NCBI GenBank assembly: GCA_036645935.1
Contig: JAVXNE010000001.1
Span: forward strand, 505,227 to 569,226
DNA from: JAUNBN01 sp036645935
GTDB taxonomy: Bacteria > Bacillota > Clostridia > Oscillospirales > Ruminococcaceae
Length of the DNA stretch: 64,000 nucleotides
Direction: 5' to 3'
The notes below the pieces were generated by a model. The model did no database searches. It saw only the letters and a program-made list of their open reading frames with translations, and was not told the DNA's origin. Positions 1 to 7,292 of this stretch are shown one piece after another; position 1 is the stretch's first letter; each line of letters opens with the position of its first letter. The position numbers were made by a program, and so were the translations under genes.

Positions 1-176
1 GGTGGTGCTGGTGGCGGTTTTTTTGTGCGGATTTTGGGGCAAAAATGGGCGGTTTTTTGCCCTGCGTATTAGCACTTCACCGCAATAAATCAAAATTGGG
101 GCTTTTCCGGGGGTTCTTACCTTATACTATACAGCTTTGTTATACACTATAGCGAATAAAATTTTGTGTTTAAGTG

Positions 177-205
177 TTGACATTCGTTGCGTTACAGTGT
201 ATAAT
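177..205 (+). promoter_or_regulatory. sigma-A promoter of the accessory operon
   Basis: Consensus -35 TTGACA at 177-182, 17-bp spacer, consensus -10 TATAAT at 200-205. It reads into the 263-2555 gene cluster with a leader of about 50 nt. Just upstream (about 122-152) TATACTATA-like strings are repeated and could be an operator, but this is inference. Confidence 0.85.
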
Positions 206-262
206 TACATCATGGTAAAACGAAACACATTTTGTAATGGATTATTTGAGGAGGTTCACACC

Positions 263-895
263 ATGAACAGAGAGACAATGAGAAGCATTAGAGAACACAA
301 AGCCGAAGCCGCTTTGCTGGTTCGTTACGCAAACCCAAAGAGCAAGAGCAAGCCCACCGCCGAGCAGGTTCACGAAGTCCTCAAGCGTCATATTCCATAT
401 TGCGGAACGGTTCGCCCCGTTGTTGAAAAATTCACCGTTACCGAATTCAATCGCAACCCCATTCAGAGAAGCGCACATTTTCTTGTAGAGCTGGACAACG
501 GCAAACAATGGGACATTAGCGTATATGAAAGTTTGAGGGGCAGAACCCCGGAAGAAAAAGAAGCCGACAAAACCGCCGCTTTCCCGAGCGGATTATTTAC
601 CATTTTTCACGATGAAATCAAAGCCCCGGTCACAGCGCCGGAACAGAAAGAGGAGGACACCCAAATGAAGAAATACGAATTGACCCCCACCGATAGCCGC
701 AAGAGCTTTTACGGTAAAGCCGTTGTTGAAATCGCAGACGATGGAACGGAAACGCTTTTCAGCTACAACACCCCTATTGTAAAGAAGACCGCCGCCGGGG
801 AGCTGGTGAAGCTGTGGGACGGTTGGAGCGCAACGACAGGAAGACATATAGCCGCCTTTTGTGGGCTGAACAAAGCCGCATATATGAGTTTGTAA
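263..895 (+). CDS. two-part accessory protein, possible gene fusion
   Basis: A 210-residue protein of unknown function. ATG at 263 is chosen because GAGGAGG precedes it; the frame is open further upstream but lacks a ribosome site. The N-terminal part (1-134) is basic and unrecognised. The C-terminal part (about 135-210, with YGKA, SYNTPI and TTGRHI) resembles the small DUF8033-type domains common on Firmicutes conjugative elements; this is a by-eye match. An internal AGAGGAGG and ATG at 665 sit exactly at the junction, so the C-terminal part may also be made separately. First gene of a six-gene operon behind a consensus promoter. Confidence 0.7.
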   Translation: MNRETMRSIREHKAEAALLVRYANPKSKSKPTAEQVHEVLKRHIPYCGTVRPVVEKFTVTEFNRNPIQRSAHFLVELDNGKQWDISVYESLRGRTPEEKEADKTAAFPSGLFTIFHDEIKAPVTAPEQKEEDTQMKKYELTPTDSRKSFYGKAVVEIADDGTETLFSYNTPIVKKTAAGELVKLWDGWSATTGRHIAAFCGLNKAAYMSL

Positions 896-909
896 GGAGG
901 AGCAAGAAA

Positions 910-1296
910 ATGGAATACGATTATAGGGAAGCAGTCAAAGAGGACGTTTTAGAGTATATCCACAACGAAATTGATTTTTCGGAGTTTGATAGCTTGGAGG
1001 AGCTGGAAGAAAAGCTAAACGAGGAGCTTTTCACAGTGGACAGTGTAACAGGCAACGCCAGCGGAAGCTATACCTTTAACACATGGGAAGCAGAAGAAAA
1101 CATAGCCCATAATTGGGATTTACTCGAGGAAGCTCTTGACGAGTTCGGAAGCGATGAAAACCCCATTTCAAAGGGTGCGGAAGCGGCAGACGTTACAATC
1201 AGATGTTATCTTTTGGGCGAGTGTATCGCCGCCGCTCTTGAGGAAATCGAGGACGATTTTAACGAAGTCCACGAAGACGAAAACGAGGAGGAATGA
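910..1296 (+). CDS. acidic hypothetical protein of a mobile element
   Basis: 128 residues, not recognised. ATG at 910 follows AAGGAGGAGC. The protein is strongly acidic (runs of Glu/Asp at residues 12-40 and again in the last 25 residues), with an even spread of Leu/Ile suggesting an alpha-helical fold; no signal peptide or membrane segment. It lies 14 nt after the preceding stop and its own 3' end carries the ribosome site of the next gene, so the genes are translationally coupled. Acidic small proteins on mobile elements are sometimes DNA mimics or anti-restriction factors, but nothing here proves that. Confidence 0.65.
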   Translation: MEYDYREAVKEDVLEYIHNEIDFSEFDSLEELEEKLNEELFTVDSVTGNASGSYTFNTWEAEENIAHNWDLLEEALDEFGSDENPISKGAEAADVTIRCYLLGECIAAALEEIEDDFNEVHEDENEEE

Positions 1297-1300
1297 AACC

Positions 1301-1975
1301 ATAAAAAAGATTATTGCAAAGGAAGTAAATCCCGCTCATCTTGATTTTAGCTTTTACTTTGATGATGATGGATTGAAAAGCATTAGCGGTGAAAATTGCG
1401 CTTGCTATATCGTGCCTTGCGACAGGCGGTGTTATTCCGGCTTTAACATGGACGAATACGAACCGATAGAAGAACAGGCTGAAAGCATTATTACAGAATT
1501 TGAAGACGTTTCTAACGGTTATTGCGACAGTTACAAAGCCGTAATGCAGGAAAACGGCATACCATACACAAGCCGAAAATGCTATTTGTTGAAAGAATGG
1601 GCGAAGAACGCAAACACGCACGACACGGACGATATAGCCGAATTTTTATCCATAGCAACCGGGGAAAAATGGGCGGTGCGTTCTTTTTACGGATATTCAC
1701 AGGGCGATTATTGCGAAGTGGTTTATTGTACGGCGCATTACTCAGAGGAGCATATAACCGAAATAGGCAAATTTGGGTTAGGATGTGGAACCGAATTTTG
1801 CATTGATGATTGTTACGGCTATTTTGTGATTGATGATATTCGATGGAGCGAGGGCGAACCACTCAAAAAGGCTTTAGCGGATGCTTACGGATGCAAGCCG
1901 GAAGAATTAGAAATTTACCTTTATAGCGGTGAACATACTGTAACCGATTACGAATTGATGAAGGAGGGCGCATAA
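1301..1975 (+). CDS. hypothetical protein, apparent ATA start
   Basis: About 225 residues, not recognised; fairly Cys/Tyr-rich (CACYIVPCDRRCY near the N-terminus), no membrane segment. The frame has no ATG, GTG or TTG at the point where a strong GAGGAGG (about 1286-1292) predicts initiation; the codon at the right spacing is ATA at 1301, followed by AAA AAG ATT. The first in-frame ATG is at 1448 and lacks a ribosome site. Either initiation is at ATA, or a former ATG has mutated and expression is weakened. The open frame upstream of 1296 belongs to the preceding gene in another phase. Ends 1 nt before the next ATG. Confidence 0.6.
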   Translation: MKKIIAKEVNPAHLDFSFYFDDDGLKSISGENCACYIVPCDRRCYSGFNMDEYEPIEEQAESIITEFEDVSNGYCDSYKAVMQENGIPYTSRKCYLLKEWAKNANTHDTDDIAEFLSIATGEKWAVRSFYGYSQGDYCEVVYCTAHYSEEHITEIGKFGLGCGTEFCIDDCYGYFVIDDIRWSEGEPLKKALADAYGCKPEELEIYLYSGEHTVTDYELMKEGA

Positions 1976-2242
1976 ATGAACGTCAATGAAACCATGAAGG
2001 AATTAGCCGAATATATTCGGTTGGGTGAGGAAGTAGCCGCCAATATTGAAGCATTGAAAGACACGCTAAAAACCTATATGCACGAGACAGGCACAGAGCT
2101 ATTGACAGGGACGGAACACAAAGCCACCTACAAAGCGGTTATTAGTAGCCGTATAGACACCACCGCATTGAAGAAGGAACACCCCGACATTGCAACGGCA
2201 TACACACGGACAACAGAAACAAAGCGTTTCACATTCGCATAA
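1976..2242 (+). CDS. small phage/plasmid-type protein, Gp157-like ending
   Basis: 88 residues. ATG at 1976 directly follows the previous TAA; ribosome site AAGGAGGGC. Residues 1-45 form a predicted amphipathic helix (Glu/Leu-rich), and the C-terminal half has the arrangement seen in short phage and ICE proteins related to Gp157 (TTALKKEHP, then IA..Y....ETKRF). The resemblance is weak and by eye. In phages such genes lie in replication/recombination clusters. Fourth gene of the accessory operon. Confidence 0.6.
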   Translation: MNVNETMKELAEYIRLGEEVAANIEALKDTLKTYMHETGTELLTGTEHKATYKAVISSRIDTTALKKEHPDIATAYTRTTETKRFTFA

Positions 2243-2307
2243 TAAAAGCCCCTATTCTATTTACAAGAACGCCCAAAAATCATAAAATTAAAGGAGAGAA
2301 CAAACCA

Positions 2308-2487
2308 ATGCAGAACCAATCTTTAGAACAAACCGCCTTGAATCTAATGTGCTTGTTAAACGCTCTAAGTGCCGTTGACACAGGCAACAACATAGTATTG
2401 CAAGAGCTACCCATATCCATTAAAGTATGTGCAGGAATGGCAGACACATTGTATTGTGCCATCGTCAATAAGGAGGTAAGCGCATGA
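2308..2487 (+). CDS. small hypothetical protein
   Basis: 59 residues starting MQNQSLEQTALNLM. ATG at 2308 follows AAGGAGAG with 9 nt spacing. Mostly helical, uncharged middle, no recognised domain. Its last codons contain AAGGAGG, the ribosome site for the overlapping gene that starts at 2484, so the pair is coupled by a 4-base overlap. Confidence 0.6.
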   Translation: MQNQSLEQTALNLMCLLNALSAVDTGNNIVLQELPISIKVCAGMADTLYCAIVNKEVSA

Positions 2488-2555
2488 TGTGGATTCTATG
2501 TATTATCCTCTTGCCGCTGGTGATATTGGCGGAGCTACTCAAACAAAGCAAATAA
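2484..2555 (+). CDS. 23-residue membrane peptide
   Basis: A tiny gene (MMWILCIILLPLVILAELLK...) with one hydrophobic helix of about 16 residues and a basic end. It overlaps the previous stop (ATGATG) and has a near-perfect AAGGAGG. Being last before a strong terminator and having this ribosome site, it is probably expressed. Possible roles (toxin-like peptide, membrane anchor) cannot be decided. Confidence 0.5.
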   Translation: MMWILCIILLPLVILAELLKQSK

Positions 2556-2566
2556 GCGCACATTAG

Positions 2567-2593
2567 CCGCCCGGATTCGTCCGGGTGGTTTTT
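2567..2593 (+). terminator. UUCG-loop terminator of the accessory operon
   Basis: Nine-base-pair GC-rich stem (CCGCCCGGA / TCCGGGTGG, one G-U pair) around a TTCG tetraloop, followed by five T. It closes the 263-2555 operon. Confidence 0.9.
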
Positions 2594-2884
2594 CTTGCGC
2601 CCGGGCTTCATGTTTACACGAAAAAAGAATTTTACTCAATTTTCCCGAAAATCAAGCGCATATCACTACAAAGTACCGTTATAAAGATTGTTTATTATCC
2701 TTAAATGATTATTTTATAGCCCTTTTAAGGTTGGAAATAATCTTATATGGGTTAGTGTAGTCATTACAATTAGCAAGCATAAAAGTTTGCTTCACTTACG
2801 ATGGAGGGCGGCAACAATAGATAGTTTTAATTATTACGGTTTTACAGTTGCCCTAGCCGCCCTAGTTGCCCTATTTCACCCGGA

Positions 2885-2917
2885 GCAGGGTAGCTACAAA
2901 AATCCTAGCTACCCTGC
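2885..2917. repeat. perfect 11-bp inverted repeat
   Basis: GCAGGGTAGCT at 2885-2895 is repeated inverted as AGCTACCCTGC at 2907-2917 with an 11-nt centre. No T-run follows on either strand, so it is not a typical terminator; a protein-binding or processing site is possible. Confidence 0.75.
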
Positions 2918-2981
2918 CGCACACCCCTATTATCGGTTACAAGAAGCAAGTGGATTGTACCCCCATGACCCGTGATATTTA

Positions 2982-3003
2982 TGTTGATTTTCTGTTGATT
3001 TTC
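2982..3003 (+). repeat. tandem 11-bp direct repeat near rpsI
   Basis: TGTTGATTTTC occurs twice back to back, about 80 bp from the rpsI stop codon. Paired short direct repeats near an element end are the usual form of arm-type integrase binding sites; this role is inferred. Confidence 0.6.
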
Positions 3004-3022
3004 ATCCCAACAAAGGCATAAG

Positions 3023-3067
3023 AAAAAGCCTGTAAACAGGCGCAAACACGCATGAATACAGGCTTTT
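3023..3067 (-). terminator. rpsI terminator
   Basis: AAAAAGCCTGTA (3023-3034) pairs with TACAGGCTTTT (3057-3067) across a 22-nt loop; read leftwards the stem ends in TTTTTC. It lies 15 nt after the rpsI stop. Confidence 0.8.
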
Positions 3068-3081
3068 GGGATATCTTGTGA

Positions 3082-3480
3082 TTATCTCTTTGAGAACTGC
3101 GGCGCACGACGCGCTGCTTTGAGGCCGTATTTTTTGCGCTCTTTCATTCTGGGGTCGCGGGTTAGGAAGCCCGCCTTTTTGAGCGCAGGTCTCAGGTTCT
3201 CGTCGAACTGAAGAAGCGCACGCGCAACTCCGTGACGGATAGCGCCTGCCTGCCCGGACACACCGCCGCCGTTGACGTTCACGACGAGATCGAACTTGCC
3301 GATGCTTTCAGTAAGCACGAGCGGCTGACGGACGATGAGCTTGAGCGTCTCGAGACCAAAATAGTCGTCGATATCGCGCTTGTTGATGGTTACCGAGCCG
3401 GTGCCGTTATAGAGGCGCACGCGGGCGACGGAGGATTTTCTTCTGCCTGTACCGTAAAAGAACGGTCTTGTTTCGTACAT
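3082..3480 (-). CDS. rpsI: 30S ribosomal protein S9
   Basis: 132 residues, full length for S9. Seen: N-terminal YGTGRRKSSVARVRL, central NGGGVSGQAGAIRHG with the GQ..A..HG.ARAL signature, and the basic end APQFSKR that reaches toward the P-site tRNA in the 30S head. Second gene of the universal rplM-rpsI pair, 19 nt after rplM. The 3' end of rpsI is a documented integration target for Firmicutes integrative and conjugative elements, which matters because accessory DNA begins directly behind it here. Confidence 0.97.
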   Translation of the reverse strand: MYETRPFFYGTGRRKSSVARVRLYNGTGSVTINKRDIDDYFGLETLKLIVRQPLVLTESIGKFDLVVNVNGGGVSGQAGAIRHGVARALLQFDENLRPALKKAGFLTRDPRMKERKKYGLKAARRAPQFSKR

Positions 3481-3499
3481 CTAATCCATCGCTCCTTTC

Positions 3500-3928
3500 T
3501 TAACCCTCATAGGGCTGCGGCTTCTGAGCCTCGTTTTTGTGGTTGGCGTCGCGGTAGACGCGCAGACGTGTGAGTGCCTTGCGGCCGATCACCGTGTCGG
3601 GTAACATTCCCTTAACCGCGAGCATCATCGCGCGGTCGGGGCGTTCTTTCATCAGCTTGTCATAACGAATTTCGCTGAGCCCTCCGATCCATCCGGAGTG
3701 GCGGCGGTAGAACTTCTGCACGAGCTTGTTGCCAGTAAGCACCGCGTCGGCGCAATTGATAACGACGACATGGTCGCCGCAATCGACATTGGGTGTAAAT
3801 GACGGTTTGTGCTTGCCTCGCAGCAAAACGGCAACCTTGGTTGCTGTACGTCCGAGCGGAACGCCGGCGGCGTCAATGATATACCACTTGCGCTCGACCT
3901 CGGCCGGTTTTTGCATTGTAGTGGACAT
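3500..3928 (-). CDS. rplM: 50S ribosomal protein L13
   Basis: 142 residues, normal length. Start at 3928 (MSTTMQKPAEVERKWY) because GGGAGG lies just upstream; the longer open frame runs back through the leader and promoter. Seen: family segments WYIIDAAGVPLGRTAT, L.GKHKPSFTP, GDHVVVINC and the MLPDTVIGR.AL..L.VY end. Early 50S assembly protein binding 23S rRNA. Cotranscribed with rpsI from the promoter at 4010-4039. Confidence 0.97.
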   Translation of the reverse strand: MSTTMQKPAEVERKWYIIDAAGVPLGRTATKVAVLLRGKHKPSFTPNVDCGDHVVVINCADAVLTGNKLVQKFYRRHSGWIGGLSEIRYDKLMKERPDRAMMLAVKGMLPDTVIGRKALTRLRVYRDANHKNEAQKPQPYEG

Positions 3929-4005
3929 AGGTTTCCTCCCTAACAAAGTGCGCAACACCGCAGATGCGGCGCAGTCGTTAAATATTGACGCACAAAAGCG
4001 CCGAT
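3929..4005 (-). promoter_or_regulatory. rplM leader, possible L13 autoregulatory RNA
   Basis: The roughly 75-nt untranslated leader can fold: CCGCA/TGCGG close a small hairpin inside a TGCGC/GCGCA stem, and the ribosome site GGGAGG follows directly. Firmicutes rplM transcripts usually carry an L13-leader structure that binds L13 and represses translation. The match is by position and hairpin form only; a covariance-model search would decide it. Confidence 0.5.
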
Positions 4006-4009
4006 TTGT

Positions 4010-4039
4010 ATTATATAACACTGAGGAGATCACTGTCAA
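4010..4039 (-). promoter_or_regulatory. rplM-rpsI promoter
   Basis: Reading leftwards: -35 TTGACA (4034-4039), 18-bp spacer, -10 TATAAT (4010-4015). Both hexamers are consensus, as expected for a ribosomal protein operon. Confidence 0.85.
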
Positions 4040-4146
4040 CAACTTTTCGAATAAAACTTAATTTAGATATCGTTATCTCGCTATATCGTAAGATATCTTG
4101 CGAATGCTCGTCTATGCTCAATGTCCATTTCTGAATTTCACTCCGC

Positions 4147-4168
4147 AAAAAAACGCGGCATTCGCCGC
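4147..4168 (-). terminator. terminator after the 4187 lipoprotein gene
   Basis: GCGGC/GCCGC stem with a 4-nt loop, followed on the minus strand by seven T after one base. Lies 19 nt past the stop at 4187. Confidence 0.8.
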
Positions 4169-4186
4169 TCTGCGCAGCTGTTATTG

Positions 4187-4834
4187 TCAGACGTTGATCT
4201 GAACGTTGAAACTCTCGCGGGTCAGCGCCTCAAGCACACTGCCGTATAATTCGCTGTCCCCGAACTCCTCGGACAGCGTTCCTGTCACGGCAGCGAGGAT
4301 GTAGACGTGAGAGCCGTCATAGCTCGCGCCGAGACGCCTGCCATAGCTAATTTCGCAGTCGCTCTCATACTCTCCGGTTATGCAGTCTATCTTCATAATC
4401 AGCGCATTCTCATCGCTTTGGGAATCGGCAAGATAAAACAGGAACTGGCGCAAAGCGTACCCTTCAACACCTATCTGATTGATTCTCAAATTGAAATTGT
4501 CGAGCTTCCAGCCCTCGGGCATCGCGAAAGTCAGCTCCTCGCTGACAAAATAGTTGCCCTCTATCTCATATTTCATGTTAGAGGTGTAGACTGTCTCACC
4601 GCTGTCCTGGGAACTCTCGTCTATCGGCGCCTCTTCATATTGCAGCATCGGCATTGTACGGCGATTCTTTTCGCGCACAGGCAGCGCCGCGCTTGGAGCT
4701 TCCGCCGGAATGATTGTCGCTCCGCCGTTGTCAGCCGGGGCGACAAACACCGAAATGTCGTTAGCGGTTTTTGCAGCGCAACCTGTGAGCGCCATAACGC
4801 AAATCACGATGAGCACCGCGACTGTTTTTTTCAA
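4187..4834 (-). CDS. putative lipoprotein of unknown function
   Basis: 215 residues from a TTG start preceded by GAGGTAG. Residues 1-18 are a signal peptide ending in the lipobox LTGC (Cys19), so the protein should be lipid-anchored on the outer face of the membrane. A Pro/Ala/Glu-rich linker (about 20-75) leads to a mixed alpha/beta C-terminal domain with FAMPEGWKLD and MKIDCITGEYE. Not recognised; such small lipoprotein domains in Clostridia often resemble PsbP/DUF-type folds. Downstream of, and probably cotranscribed with, the 4926-5990 gene. Confidence 0.65.
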   Translation of the reverse strand: MKKTVAVLIVICVMALTGCAAKTANDISVFVAPADNGGATIIPAEAPSAALPVREKNRRTMPMLQYEEAPIDESSQDSGETVYTSNMKYEIEGNYFVSEELTFAMPEGWKLDNFNLRINQIGVEGYALRQFLFYLADSQSDENALIMKIDCITGEYESDCEISYGRRLGASYDGSHVYILAAVTGTLSEEFGDSELYGSVLEALTRESFNVQINV

Positions 4835-4925
4835 ACTACCTCACCACCATTATGTAGCGGCGGAGCTGCTCCCGCCATATATTGCAGATATTGTATCACA
4901 AAACTCATCGTGTCAGCAACGCCGC

Positions 4926-5990
4926 TCACGCGTTTTTGGGAATATACACCCACAGCCGCTTGCCTGAATTTTCGGTGAGTTCAAAGCGATCGTCGGCATA
5001 CTCACCCTCAATCCGCACCGCGACAAATTGTGCGGAGCCTTCCTCGCACACCGCCGACACCGATCGTGAAAGAGCGTAAATTCCCGCCGCGCTTATGTCG
5101 GTGTCGATGCTGTTCACCAGTGTATTATACAATTCCGACAGATTATCCGCGAGTTTTTCGTCATCACAGCGCGCGAGCGCATTTTCAAAAAGTCTCTCGT
5201 GCAGCCTTGTTTTATTGTCGATGGTATGTGGCGCAAATATGAGCACTTTAGCGACGTCGTTTCCCGAAAAATCCGACGTTCCCTTGTGTTTGCTGTATTC
5301 GATAAGTCCCTCGTCGGAATAGACGACAACGTCCTCATCGAGGGAAAAGCGAAAACTCCCGAGAGAGTCGACGACCGTTGCGAGCTGAGTCGCGGTCAGC
5401 GTGATGCGTCCGTCAATTTTGATCCCCAGCGTCTCTCCAATTGCGGCTGCCACCCCTGTCAGACCCCGCTGCGCAAATATCTCGGCGAGCGTCTGCGGGG
5501 TTTTGGATTCGAGCGCCACCAGCACAAGCGGCAGGTCGGCAAACGCAACACGCCTGTTGTCCGCATCGGCACGCAGCAGCGAAAACGCGACGGGTGCGCC
5601 CGCGTCATCTGTCACTGCGCAGAGTAGGTTGTAGCTCGACGCGGCGATCGGCACAGCTTCAGCGCTCTCGGAAACCATCTGTCCATTGCTTTCAAGCCGC
5701 CATTTGGGAAGATACCCAACATAGAGTGTGCCGGCGCACAGGGGGAGCATTATCGCAAGAGCGATAAAAAATCCCTTCATAAAATCACAGATGTTCTTTT
5801 TCTTCGCCTCACGCACGGCGTGCCTGTCTTCATATTCCTCATCTGCACTCGCGGTGACAAGCTTGTCCACTATGTTCGTGACATCGCCGCTTTTGCCGTA
5901 CAGGCTGTCACCGCCACTGTCCGGCAGCTTGTCCCACAGCTCGGAAAAGATCGGAAACTCATCAAAATCGTAAAAGTCGCGCTCGTCCAT
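4926..5990 (-). CDS. degenerate LytR-CpsA-Psr-like membrane protein
   Basis: 354 residues. An acidic cytoplasmic N-terminus (1-67), one membrane helix at about 71-93, and an extracellular domain whose order of secondary elements recalls LCP proteins that attach wall polymers to peptidoglycan: a strand rich in 'SLLRADADNRRVAF', then a helix with GVAAAIGETLGIKIDGRITL and the 'VVDSLG' segment typical of LCP (usually VVD.lGGV). The catalytic IPRDT-type Arg/Asp loop is replaced by FADLPLVL, so polymer transferase activity is doubtful. It may be a regulatory or scaffolding relative. Neighbour lipoprotein supports a cell-envelope role. Confidence 0.5.
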   Translation of the reverse strand: MDERDFYDFDEFPIFSELWDKLPDSGGDSLYGKSGDVTNIVDKLVTASADEEYEDRHAVREAKKKNICDFMKGFFIALAIMLPLCAGTLYVGYLPKWRLESNGQMVSESAEAVPIAASSYNLLCAVTDDAGAPVAFSLLRADADNRRVAFADLPLVLVALESKTPQTLAEIFAQRGLTGVAAAIGETLGIKIDGRITLTATQLATVVDSLGSFRFSLDEDVVVYSDEGLIEYSKHKGTSDFSGNDVAKVLIFAPHTIDNKTRLHERLFENALARCDDEKLADNLSELYNTLVNSIDTDISAAGIYALSRSVSAVCEEGSAQFVAVRIEGEYADDRFELTENSGKRLWVYIPKNA

Positions 5991-6102
5991 TAACCCAGTC
6001 TCCCAACATTATTGTGTCGTCAGGAGTATGGGCTGTTTCTACCACTTTATGCTACCGCAGCAGTCGGCGCGCGTCTCATACTTTGGCCGCTGCTGCTCTG
6101 TG

Positions 6103-6636
6103 CTATTTGCGGTCGAAGAATGGCGACTTGCCCGTTACGGAGAGCGGAATTGCCATAATAATTTTAATCTTCTTTTCAAACAAGCCCATTTCGAGCGCTG
6201 CGCGTCCCGCCGAGAACATGATGCGGTTGTCGACATGTGCGCTTGAAGCGACAGTGACAGCCGATCCTATGGCTATCCCTAGGTTTATCGGATCGAAAGC
6301 GCACAAGCCCCCGTGCTCCGTGCAGCGCATGCAGTTTTGCAGATGACACATCCCGCAGCTGTCTCCCAGCGCAGAAGTCCCCTCGCTTGTTCCGGCAAGA
6401 ACCACAGCTCCCGCCGCCCGCACATTTTCGGCGTCGCGATTGAAAAAGGCGTATCCTAGCGGCTCTGCCAGCCTATCCATCTCGGCGGCGAGCGCGTTCT
6501 TGTCATCTCCTGTCAGGATAAGCGTCGAGATTCGGTCGATGCCTTTCGCCTTGGGCGCGGTGCGCACAGCGGCGCACATCTGTTTTGCGATTTCGAGCAG
6601 CGCATCTGTTTCCGCTGTTTTTTCGTCGATTTTCAT
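6103..6636 (-). CDS. DUF2148 ferredoxin-like Fe-S protein
   Basis: 177 residues, normal for the family. The hallmark cluster SCGMCHLQNCMRC followed by GGLC (about residues 93-112) provides Cys ligands for an iron-sulfur centre; the C-terminal part (NRIMFSAGRAALEMG) forms the conserved domain of COG4739. No signal peptide: cytoplasmic. Found widely in anaerobes, with no settled substrate. ATG at 6636 with AGGAGGTATTTT upstream. Single-gene unit. Confidence 0.85.
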   Translation of the reverse strand: MKIDEKTAETDALLEIAKQMCAAVRTAPKAKGIDRISTLILTGDDKNALAAEMDRLAEPLGYAFFNRDAENVRAAGAVVLAGTSEGTSALGDSCGMCHLQNCMRCTEHGGLCAFDPINLGIAIGSAVTVASSAHVDNRIMFSAGRAALEMGLFEKKIKIIMAIPLSVTGKSPFFDRK

Positions 6637-7100
6637 TTAAAATACCTCCTGTTTAATTGTGCTGCTGTGACGCTTATATGAAATAGACAAAGGTGTAAAA
6701 AGCTAAACAGCACCTTTGCAGCGCGCTGATAAAGCTGTCCTTCCATTCACGGCTTTGTGTCTCAAATCTACGTCCGCGCGAATGAATTGGAGCGGCTCGA
6801 CACACACCGAGCGCATCGCCGTTCTCGGGACCCCATCCACTGCATTACATCACTGCACCCGCACTTTGTCAAGCGCCGCGTCCGCTCTGGAATCAGAAAC
6901 CAGATCGCGTATAACAAAATATTAACATGGGAATTTTGCACATATCAATCAGTTGCCCTGTGAATGAATGCGGCAGCGTTGCGGCACGTCATTTCTTGTG
7001 AAATTACATGCACTCCCAAACCGGTAATTCAGAAAATGCAGATTTGTCTTTCTGATGATTCCGAATTCTTCTCTATATGCATTTTGTCTGCGCGCTCGGA

Positions 7101-7125
7101 TGTCTGGACTATTTTGGTGATATAG
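7101..7125 (+). repeat. boundary repeat copy A
   Basis: TGTCTGGACTATTTTGGTGA and the following TATAG match copy B (8580-8617) at nearly every position from TGTCTGG to GATATAG. It lies behind the 3' end of the EFR1 operon. Confidence 0.6.
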
Positions 7126-7132
7126 GCAAAGC

Positions 7133-7165
7133 GAGAGCCACTACAAACAAAGTGTCGTGGCTCTC
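7133..7165. terminator. inverted repeat behind the EFR1 gene
   Basis: GAGAGCCAC (7133-7141) and GTGGCTCTC (7157-7165) form a 9-bp perfect stem with a 15-nt loop; read leftwards it is followed by GCTTTG, a weak T-run. Probably a terminator for 7293-8057; it also has the same placement beside repeat copy A as the hairpin beside copy B. Confidence 0.55.
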
Positions 7166-7292
7166 TTCACGTATTAAATTTGCAAGGAATTGTCCAATCA
7201 TATTTTGCTGCTCTTACAATGCTGCAACAGAGAAAATCCGCTACAGTCAACAGCCTATTTTCACCGTTTGACAATACACGAAAACTTACCAA

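Larger units (their letters stand above)
2594..3022. other. noncoding end region of the putative element
   Basis: About 430 nt with no convincing gene; the only long frame (2787-2975, plus) has no ribosome site and reads through repeats. It holds three GCCCTA-type direct repeats around 2848-2876, a perfect 11-bp inverted repeat (2885-2917) and a tandem 11-bp direct repeat (2982-3003). The composition and repeats fit the end of an integrative element abutting rpsI, but no integrase is inside this window. Confidence 0.5.
6637..7292. other. gene-free stretch before the accessory block
   Basis: About 650 nt without a supportable gene; frames on the plus strand (6716-6963) lack ribosome sites. 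It holds an imperfect hairpin at about 6689-6717 (CAAAGGTG / CACCTTTG), repeat copy A at 7101-7125 and its flanking inverted repeat at 7133-7165. Base composition shifts toward AT to the right of about 6880. Confidence 0.5.

Noticed and set aside
2787..2975. 62-codon plus-strand frame in the region next to rpsI
   Set aside because: No ribosome site, runs through the direct and inverted repeats, and gives a protein with no recognisable feature.
6716..6963. Overlapping 68-69-codon frames upstream of the EFR1 block
   Set aside because: No ribosome sites, mutually overlapping, Ser/Arg-rich composition typical of chance frames.
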